NCBI RefSeq assembly: GCF_000003605.2
Contig: NW_003109110.1
Span: 65,131 to 82,342, forward strand
Direction: 5' to 3'
DNA: 17,212 nucleotides
Source: Saccoglossus kowalevskii
Lineage: Eukaryota; Hemichordata; Enteropneusta; Harrimaniidae
The notes beneath the pieces are model-generated. The model was given only the letters and a program-made list of their open reading frames with translations. It ran no database searches and was not told the origin of the DNA. Position numbers and translations under genes: made by a program. This document shows, piece after piece, positions 10,928 to 17,212 of the stretch. The stretch's first letter is position 1. Each line of letters starts with the position of its first letter.

Positions 10928-11230
10928 CGAAGCACAACTCCAAAAGAAGTGTATATAAGCCAAAAATCACGCATTTATTTACTGAATCATTAAAATATTA
11001 CCTGTATCTATGACAACACTACTTAAGTCACAAGGTTTGTACCACTGAAAATTTGGCAATCACTCAGTTTGTGAAATAGGCTTGCCATGACTCAAGTGAC
11101 TTACAACCAATATTGCAAGTCATGTTTGTTTCCACTGTGCTCTAGATGTACGACGGCACATGGCATGCTGTAACTATTTAGAATCTGTGGTAGTTTTACA
11201 AGTATATATATTCCTTGTTTTTGAATGTTG
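10928..11230. other. Spacer between the two minisatellites
   Basis: About 300 bases of unremarkable non-coding AT-rich sequence. Its last ~18 bases (TTGTTTTTGAATGTTG) resemble the end of the following 43-bp unit and may be a decayed leading copy. Confidence 0.6.
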
Positions 11231-11460
11231 TGATTTGAATATTCATGAGTGAAGACTTGTGTTTTGGAAGCTGTGATTTGAATATTCATGAGTGGAGACT
11301 TGTGTTTTGGAAGCTATGATTTGAATATTCATGAGTGAAGACTTGTGTTTTGGAAGCTATGATTTGAATATTCATGAGTGAAGACTTGTGTTTGGAAGCC
11401 GTGATTTGAATATTCATGAGTGAAGACTTGTTTGGAAGCTGTGATTTGAATATTTTCGAG
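11231..11460 (+). repeat. Minisatellite, five copies plus a partial of a 43-bp unit
   Basis: Units start at 11231, 11274, 11317, 11360, 11402 and 11442, giving periods of 43, 43, 43, 42 and 40. The unit begins TGATTTGAATATTCATGAG and ends TTTTGGAAGCT. The shortening toward the 3' end comes from loss of T or TG within GTGTTTTGG. Each full unit contains the 10-bp palindrome TGAATATTCA. The last copy breaks off at TGAATATTTTCGAG. Confidence 0.95.
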
Positions 11461-13302
11461 TAAATTCCTGTATTTGGTCACATTTTGTTTCAGGTTGAAT
11501 GAATGAACTCATCGTTTTAAGCTTGTGTTTGGCAATAAAATACATCTTCAACCATTTAATGTTTGTTGCTCGTGAAATGCTTTAATGCAAAATATTGACA
11601 TCACTCGCTGCACATCTTTATTGGTACAAGCCATGTGATTGGTCCCTCAAAACAAGGCATGGGTGCAAAGTTACTTCAAGTGCTTCAATTAGGACTTAAC
11701 TCCGTTTACCGGTACTTTGAGGTACATGTATTCTTTGGGTATTACAATGGTGCTGTGGTTTATGAATTGTTGTATTTTATAATAGTGTACTAAAACCTAT
11801 AATCGTAAAATTGCTTTTATTATATGCTAGATTATTAAAATTAATTAATTTGACCATAGAATTCTTCTAATAATTTGTAAAGCAAATATTGTAGATGAAA
11901 TTACAAAAAGAAATATTTGTGCTTTAAATAATCATACAGGATTATGGGTAATTTGAATTACTACGGTAGTAAATCAGTAGTAAATTGAACACTGTGATAT
12001 CTTGAGAAGCCTATATTATTTAAAACTCCGGGCACCTGTTCTAGACAAGTCAAATCTAAGGTTATTTGCTTGTCAAGGCGTAAAAGGTTTTTATCAAATT
12101 GTTTACTGAAGTGAATGACAGTGATTAATTTAATGACTCTTGAAGTGCTCCCCTCAGACTTCACTTGTGACTGAAATCCAAACTATTTGACATGAATGAC
12201 TGCAACTCAAGGTTGCCCATGTGCACTCTGTTCTCTTCAGGAAAATGTCATAGCTTTATTTTATGTAACAATATAATGTGTAAATCACCCGTGTTGTACT
12301 GTCTGGTTTTTATTCGGTCCACATCTGTATTTTTTGTCCCTTCACACTGTTGTAGGGCACAAGAAAAAAACAGAATGTGAATAAGCTAGTCCTCGCAAAA
12401 CGACTTAAAGGGCGGTGGTCGTCATACCACGCATGTGCAACATTTGTGTTGATAAACATTGATTTTCTCACAATGCGCTCTTCCAATGTAATCACGAGTA
12501 CGAATTTTGACAATGAGCAAATTGCACTAATTACTGCGGATGACTCCTTCGATACCTTCCAATCACTAAAAAAAATGACCTAATTAAATCTTAGTAACCT
12601 CTCGGTTTGTATTCGTTGGTCTGTGTAATAGTCAAAGCCGCCATCTTTGTTTACGTGTTACGAAAACTGTGGGTGGTAGAATGGGTATTTAAATATCCAT
12701 GATTTTTGCACTATGGTTTTATTTTACGTTGTTCACAAAACTTGCATACACACATGCAGTCACAGAACTAATTTTTGCGTAAAGAAACAAAAACCATGAA
12801 AACAGCAATGTTTGATCCATTTAACATTGGTCTTTGTATAGGAAAAAGAAAATATCATACAGATACAGTGATATTTCATTGTTATATTAAAGATGAGTAA
12901 TTCTTATTGTCGTGATTTACTAGAAGATTCTGGGTAATACTTGCACTGGATTAAAAACAGGTGTGAACATGTTACGCTGACTTATATAGGGGCTTAGATA
13001 TGGTAGAAGTGATACCGCCAACCATTCGCAACAGGTGTTGTAAATTGATTTTAATCATTTTGAACCAAACAAGACATAATTTTGTATTGCCTTGCAAGTA
13101 TTGTTCACGTTTTTTTTTGTGTGACTTTTGATGAAATTTGACTGTTGTATTCACAGGGTTGAGTCGCATAAACATTTCATCCATACCATATTGTGGCTGA
13201 TTTTGCAATAATTTATCCCCTTGTTGGTATTTACAAGTTCTGTGATTTTTCAAAACATGTGGTGTATTAGAAGTAGTATTGGATTTCTTAGATTGGAGTT
13301 TA
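11461..13302. other. Non-coding stretch with a CpG-retaining patch
   Basis: No confirmed exon. Between about 12394 and 12662 there are 15 CpG dinucleotides in ~270 bases, denser than most of the window, and the exact string GCCGCCATCTTT at 12637-12648 (YY1 type on the minus strand). A splice-acceptor-like site at 12354-12355 leads into 76 open codons (see findings). The remainder is AT-rich, with TACATGTA at 11723. Confidence 0.55.
12637..12648 (-). promoter_or_regulatory. YY1-type motif in a CpG-richer patch
   Basis: GCCGCCATCTTT reads AAAGATGGCGGC on the minus strand, matching the YY1 consensus core AAGATGGCGGC. It is followed on the plus strand by TGTTTAC (forkhead type, from 12648). YY1/Pho proteins are conserved in animals, but a single motif match does not prove binding. 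Confidence 0.35.
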
Positions 13303-13692
13303 TATAGAGGGGGGGGGGGGGGGGGGGGCTGGGATTATTTTCGTTCAACCTAATTGCAATATTTTTTTGTTTGTACAACGTAAATTGAAAAAATAAATTC
13401 TGTAATTCTGTAATCACAGGCTAGACGTACAACGTAATCAAATATTTTTTTCGTACACTGTAAAAATGTGTCATTTTTCTCGGTACGTACAAGAATATAC
13501 ATCCAAATAAAAAAAAAGTAAAGAATAATCCAGGGAAATTACATTTTCGAAACTGTATAACGACTAGATGACACAATTCACTGCAAAATTCAATTTTCAC
13601 TGTGAACTGTAAAAACGTCCTTTTTTTTCCTTGTAAATTGTAAAAAGCCTTTTTTATTTCCTGTAAAACTGTATCAGCTACCCCCCTCTATA
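13303..13692. mobile_element. Inverted-repeat element with a G20 run at its left end
   Basis: The left end TATAGAG (13303-13309) runs into 20 G (13309-13328), then GCTGGGATTA. The right end reads CAGCTACCCCCCTCTATA to 13692. Its reverse complement, TATAGAGGGGGGTAGCTG, aligns with the left end, giving arms of roughly 20 bp. The interior of about 350 bp is AT-rich and repeats short motifs such as GTACAACGTAA (twice) and CTGTAAAAA, AACTGTAAAAACG, ATTGTAAAAAG. No protein is encoded. It is a plausible MITE; family and target duplication are not resolved because the ends lie in TATA. Confidence 0.6.
13309..13328 (+). repeat. Run of 20 guanines
   Basis: An uninterrupted G20 tract within the left arm of the inverted-repeat element. 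The matching right arm has only C6, so the tract has probably expanded. Its exact length may be unreliable because homopolymers are poorly read. Confidence 0.85.
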
Positions 13693-15798
13693 CAGTCAAC
13701 ATGGCATACACTTGTAGCTACATGGAGTCTACTACATGCTCCAGCTACATTGTATCTTGAAGATATTTGCAAATTTTAATTTCAATAAAAATTATAATGG
13801 ACTGGTCTATACACTTTACCTGGATTTTTGTGAGATACATTGTTGTCTACATTTACATTGTGTTTTTTCAATAATGGATCATTTTTGTATAAAGTGTATT
13901 TTGCTTTTTCGCAATATATTTGGTGAGTTCACAAATTTTGACCATTGAGTTTTACAAACCATGCAGCCTGTCACTACAATGCGAACATATTTCAGTTTGC
14001 CCGCACCAAATCTTCATAAGACTGCCGGGTCATAATGTACCCTTATTTTAACTCTGACATTTCCTTGCATTTGTTTAACCTTTTAAGAAATAATCAATTA
14101 TCTTGTCATTTCAATTTTATCACCACTTGTCTGGCCACTAATGTCATCTGAGATAAATGTGTCTTGTTGCTATGGTTACATATCCCCACCATATGTTGTT
14201 AATGCTCTTACACACAAATAATGCGCAGACTATTGAATATTTTTTTATTATTACCAGTGATTCTTTTTTTTAACATAAAAATATCTGATTGCTACAAAAG
14301 ATAGAAAAAAAAATACAATAAAACACTGTCTACTATGAATGAAACCTGTTCTCAGTTTTGAGGATGTTGCTATTACCTGTGGAGATATTTTCTCCACTTC
14401 ATTTATAATATTTTTTTGTTGAAAACAAATTTGGAATCGCATAATTGAAATGAAATGTTTCACAGATTACTGACATCTATTGACAAAGAAGGTTCACTAT
14501 TGCAAACATTGTCTCTATGATTGATTAAATTGGTAGAAGAAATATCTTGCATTTTATATTTCAGTAAGTCTGCATGTACAGTGAGGTGTGAAGGTTACTA
14601 TATTATGCAAATTGTATCGTATTCAAATGTTTATATATCGTACATACAAATACTGTTGCCATATTTGGGCATGGTGGCTTGTTACACTGTATTATGCAAC
14701 TGACAGATCTCCTCTGTTGCGATGATTAAAAACGCTTTCACATGTAGCAAAACGTGGCATGTAACCTAGAGTTAATTGTAATCCAATTTTGAAAAAAAAA
14801 ATGGATGAACATATTAACTTAGTCCGACCCATCTCCGAATCGGAAGGCTGTTCTTAGCCTAAATTGTTGTTAACATTGAGGCGAGATGCAAGACTAGATA
14901 TGTGTTTGAACAAGGTTTTGGTGTTGAAACATCGGCTAGCCTAGGTTTTAATGCTAAATATAAACTACCTTTGAACAGAACGTATGAATGCAGGTTTAGT
15001 CCACTGATTGATCTAGCCTTATGTTTGTCACTGTGTGTGACGAAGGCCACAATGGGTCTGAGTTTCAGTTGACATTGACATTCAAAAGTATGTCTATAAA
15101 TAGTGTTGCGTACAATGACTATGACAGAGCAATGTACTTGACCTTTGTTGCAATGACATGATACCCCTAAAGGCTGGCATCTCAGTATCTACAAATAGAA
15201 ATATCAAAAATTGTTTACATTGAACAATGAAATGAATTTGCGCTTTTGGAAATTATACATACCAGCAACTTGTTCATGGACATGATTTGGACATGATTCT
15301 CGGCCTTTCGAAATAAATAGTACATCATTTGCTCTATTAGCAACACATGCACATATATGTAAATGACATTCGTCTGTGGTCAAACATATTTATTTATTTA
15401 TGATCCAGTATACAAAAATGGAAATTTTCGGTTTGAGTGCACTTCTTTTGGAGATGCACTTTTAAAGCAAAGACGTGTTATGCAATTTACTGGCATTTAA
15501 TTTTAAGTGATTACATTCTTAACTTTGTTAGTTGTTGAGAACCTGACTCGTGTGTTGGTGTATTTTTCATTGTGTTTATATATTCACACAGAGCTGTAAT
15601 GAATATTTTCAATGTCCATACTGTATGTGGAACTATCAGATTATCTACATCTGTTGTAGACAGAATTGTGTGTATGATCATTAAACTTTGACCTTATCTT
15701 TGTCTATATTGCTTATATCTTAGTTTTGTCATTTTCTTCAGATATTGAAAAGTAATTTTAAGTGTCCTCATCACCTCATGCTGGAATCTTTAGCAGTG
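13693..15798 (+). other. Intron sequence upstream of the RXR exon
   Basis: No other exon was found in these 2.1 kb. It is AT-rich, with A/T runs (14261-14271, 14793-14802) and an AAGGTCA half-site on the minus strand near 15700. The interval 14820-15060 is less AT-rich and carries GACCCAT near 14826 and ATGGGTC near 15053 in inverted orientation, perhaps a decayed repeat. The exon with the first two zinc-ligand cysteines should precede this intron and is not visible anywhere upstream in the window. Confidence 0.75.
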
Positions 15799-15831
15799 TT
15801 TTAACGCAATATTCTTCTTCTTGTTTTACAG
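15799..15831 (+). promoter_or_regulatory. 3' splice site (branch point, polypyrimidine tract, AG) of the RXR exon
   Basis: The sequence TTTTAAC offers a branch-point adenosine at about 15804, 28 nt before the exon. A pyrimidine-rich stretch (attcttcttcttgttttac) follows, then AG at 15830-15831. Splicing here leaves GG at the start of the exon, so the Gly codon before KHYG is split after its first base (phase 1), as in known RXR genes. A competing AG at 15740-15741 would bring in-frame stops at 15753-15755 and 15759-15761, which supports the site chosen. Confidence 0.9.
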
Positions 15832-16011
15832 GGAAACACTATGGCGTCTATAGCTGCGAAGGATGTAAAGGCTTTTTCAAACGAACAGTTCGAAAAGATT
15901 TGCATTACGCCTGCCGGGATGAGAAGAACTGCATCGTTGACAAAAGACAGCGCAACCGTTGCCAATATTGTCGATATCAGAAATGCATTGCTATGGGGAT
16001 GCGCCGAGAAG
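15832..16011 (+). CDS. RXR: RXR/USP nuclear receptor, internal exon of the DNA-binding domain (partial gene)
   Basis: This 180-nt internal exon encodes 59 complete codons plus a split codon at each end. Numbering from the first whole codon (Lys1, in [15 protein letters not shown]), Cys8 and Cys11 are the last two zinc ligands of finger 1. The P-box is CEGCKG (8-13), the recognition-helix type that reads AGGTCA half-sites. Finger 2 ligands are Cys27, Cys33, Cys43 and Cys46 (spacing C-x5-C-x9-C-x2-C), with D-box RDEKN at 28-32. The stretch [16 protein letters not shown] at 36-51 and the following AMGM are hallmarks of RXR/USP; HNF4, COUP-TF and TR2/TR4 differ there. RXR is a nuclear transcription factor, the shared heterodimer partner of many receptors. 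By recall about 50 of the 59 residues equal vertebrate RXR; His24, Ala26, Glu30, Ile34, Val35, Ile52 and Arg57 are among the differences. No stop or frameshift is present, and both splice sites lie where RXR genes have them, so a pseudogene is unlikely. Finger 1's first half and the ligand-binding domain lie outside the window. Confidence 0.95.
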
Positions 16012-16017
16012 GTATTG
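16009..16017 (+). promoter_or_regulatory. 5' splice site of the RXR exon
   Basis: The exon ends AAG and the intron begins GTATTG at 16012. The final G is the first base of a split codon, expected to be Ala as in the KREA motif of RXR, so the intron is phase 1. Positions +4 and +5 (T,T) depart from the GTRAGT consensus, so the donor is weaker than average. If the intron were retained, the frame would add about 18 residues and stop at 16066-16068, losing the ligand-binding domain. Confidence 0.88.
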
Positions 16018-16576
16018 TACCAACCAAAAATTTACGAGCTAGACCACATGCAGGTACTTTCCACTAAGAGTGAGGTACTACTAGTCAAAATCATGCCCCA
16101 CTTACAACCAGAGCAGAGGGGCGATAGATATATTTTTATAATTTCGAGAAGTGATCGAAATCAATCCTGTGGCCTTCTTGAAATATTGTATTTGGCGTAA
16201 GTCATAAAATAGTTTGGGATTATTATAATTTAAAATCAATTTGTTTTTTCTCGAAGTCACTTCTAGTTTTTCAGGCTAGTTCAGGGATATCCGTTGATGG
16301 AATTTGTCATCAAAAATCGGTATGCAAATTATGACCCATAGAAAAAAAGTTGCCTCAAATCTTGGTGGGAAAAATAACTGTACAGAAAGGGTTGTTATAT
16401 AATAATAAACTTTTCATCATAGTGCAGTAGAAATACTTTGCTTTGAATTCTGTTTTGGGAAGCTTCATTTCTAATATTTGAAGTCTCCCAAAGTTCGGGG
16501 GAGTCTCTGACCACTGGTTTATACAACTGGTGCGTTTATATTTGTGACGCTAGTAGAAAAAAAATTCTTTCTCTAA
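16018..16576 (+). other. Intron sequence downstream of the RXR exon
   Basis: No exon was seen. The RXR sequence expected next (the V-Q-E-E-R-Q-R type C-terminal extension of the DBD) is not encoded here in any frame I read. Confidence 0.75.
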
Positions 16577-16701
16577 CAGTGTAGCAGTGTTCCCTCCTTG
16601 CGAGAGATGTGTACATCTGTTTTCTTAAATATTTAGTCATATTAAGTTTTAGATGCAAAGAAAAATAACCGTGCCCGCTCGGAGGTAACACTGCTACATT
16701 G
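16577..16701. mobile_element. 125-bp MITE-like element with 21-bp terminal inverted repeats
   Basis: The left arm 16577-16597 and the reverse complement of the right arm 16681-16701 agree at 19 of 21 positions. Both read CARTGTAGCAGTGTT, then one variable base, then CCTCC. The CAGTG start is reminiscent of hAT elements, but the 8-bp flanks (TTCTCTAA and CGGTAAAA) do not match as a target duplication, so class is uncertain. There is no coding capacity. It sits inside the RXR intron about 565 bp past the donor. Confidence 0.7.
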
Positions 16702-17212
16702 CGGTAAAACACTAGTTATTTGGTGTATACAATGTAGCTAAATGTGGTACTTCTTAGTGTTGTTTTGTCTTTTATATGGATGGAGATAAGAAATTCTTGT
16801 TTAAGTTGTAACCTCTTTGTTAATAACTGTAAATCATTTTAAATCTTGTCCCGTTTGGAGTCGTTTTAATTTGCATATGAATTTTAAAAAAAAGAAATTG
16901 CAATGAAGTTGCTTTTACAATTATGACAAAGAGGTTGTATATGCATGATGGTTGTTGTGTAGTTGGACTTGACTTTGACTAGTACCTTTTCATGTAACTA
17001 GTGTATTACCTGGGGTTTTATAATCACCCTTATCTATTTTTTTTTATCATAAGGATATAACATTACCCGTATATATAGATAAGATTCATTTTGCCACTTT
17101 TGCTTCCTATTTACCTTAAGTTTGCTATTGGGTTTAGATCTTGGCCCTAACGAAGATAATTAAACTCTCTCTCAAATGGTCCATTTGACTCCTATCCAAA
17201 TCATCCATTTTT
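16702..17212 (+). other. Remaining intron sequence to the window end
   Basis: About 500 bases of AT-rich DNA with no exon or repeat recognised, apart from an octamer-type ATTTGCAT at 16869-16876 and a T9 run near 17037. The next RXR exon must lie beyond the window. Confidence 0.65.

Noticed and set aside
10649-10993. Repetitive predicted peptide across the 51-bp minisatellite
   Set aside because: The unit is a multiple of three and lacks stops in two frames, so the frame is a by-product of the repeat, with no animal gene context.
12044-12074. Hairpin GACAAG..CTTGTC considered as a microRNA precursor
   Set aside because: The whole stem-loop is about 31 nt with a bulge, too short for a metazoan pre-miRNA.
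12972-13253. 93-codon basic open frame on the minus strand
   Set aside because: No domain, and it lies in AT-rich intron-like DNA; the lysine and asparagine bias is what random AT-rich DNA gives.
14859-15050. 63-codon minus-strand frame in a slightly GC-richer interval
   Set aside because: Considered as a transposon remnant, but no transposase or reverse-transcriptase motif is present.
15832-16011. Alternative identity as HNF4, COUP-TF or TR2/TR4
   Set aside because: HNF4 has a CDGC-type P-box, COUP-TF has CEGCKS, and all three differ from the [16 protein letters not shown] block seen here, which is RXR/USP.
1-17212. Bacterial operon, CRISPR array, phage or defence system
   Set aside because: No ribosome-binding-site-led gene series, no regularly spaced repeats with unique spacers, and the only coding segment is a spliced animal nuclear receptor exon.

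Overview
This is eukaryotic, animal nuclear DNA: AT-rich, almost free of long open frames, full of homopolymer tracts, minisatellites and short inverted-repeat elements. It holds one recognisable coding segment. That segment (15832-16011, + strand) is an internal exon of a retinoid X receptor (RXR/NR2B, called ultraspiracle in insects). It encodes the second half of zinc finger 1 and all of zinc finger 2 of the DNA-binding domain, and it has proper splice sites on both sides. RXR is found only in animals. The substitutions relative to the vertebrate RXR sequence I remember, the large introns and the repeat types suggest an invertebrate. A marine lophotrochozoan or invertebrate deuterostome is my guess; the phylum cannot be fixed from one exon.

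Layout. 1-340: somewhat CpG-richer DNA with a possible exon end at the very edge (to about 50), then a 23-bp tandem repeat built on a 16-bp palindrome (205-296). 341-3143: non-coding AT-rich DNA with a perfect 12-bp inverted repeat and a pair of AGGTCA half-sites. 3144-3813: a cluster of related inverted-repeat arms, probably one or two MITEs. 3814-8219: non-coding, with a G-quadruplex-type tract at 6675-6706. 8223-8453: a MITE with 31-bp terminal inverted repeats and TTA target duplication, resembling PIF/Harbinger. 8457-10660: AT-rich non-coding DNA. 10661-10927 and 11231-11460: two minisatellites (51-bp and 43-bp units). 11461-13302: non-coding, with a CpG-retaining patch at about 12390-12662. 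13303-13692: an inverted-repeat element whose left end carries a run of 20 G. 13693-15831: the intron leading to the RXR exon. 16012-17212: the next intron, containing a 125-bp MITE with 21-bp arms.

The rest is most simply read as long RXR introns, or as intron plus upstream flank. The exon with the first two zinc-ligand cysteines (the CAICGDRSSG-type segment) was not found upstream, nor was the exon after the DNA-binding domain within the 1.2 kb downstream. I see no prokaryotic-type operon, CRISPR array, rRNA, tRNA or intact transposase gene. I do not think the window contains a new multi-gene system. What deserves a second look is the repeat biology, the symmetric DBD exon, and a few candidate regulatory sites that need comparative data.
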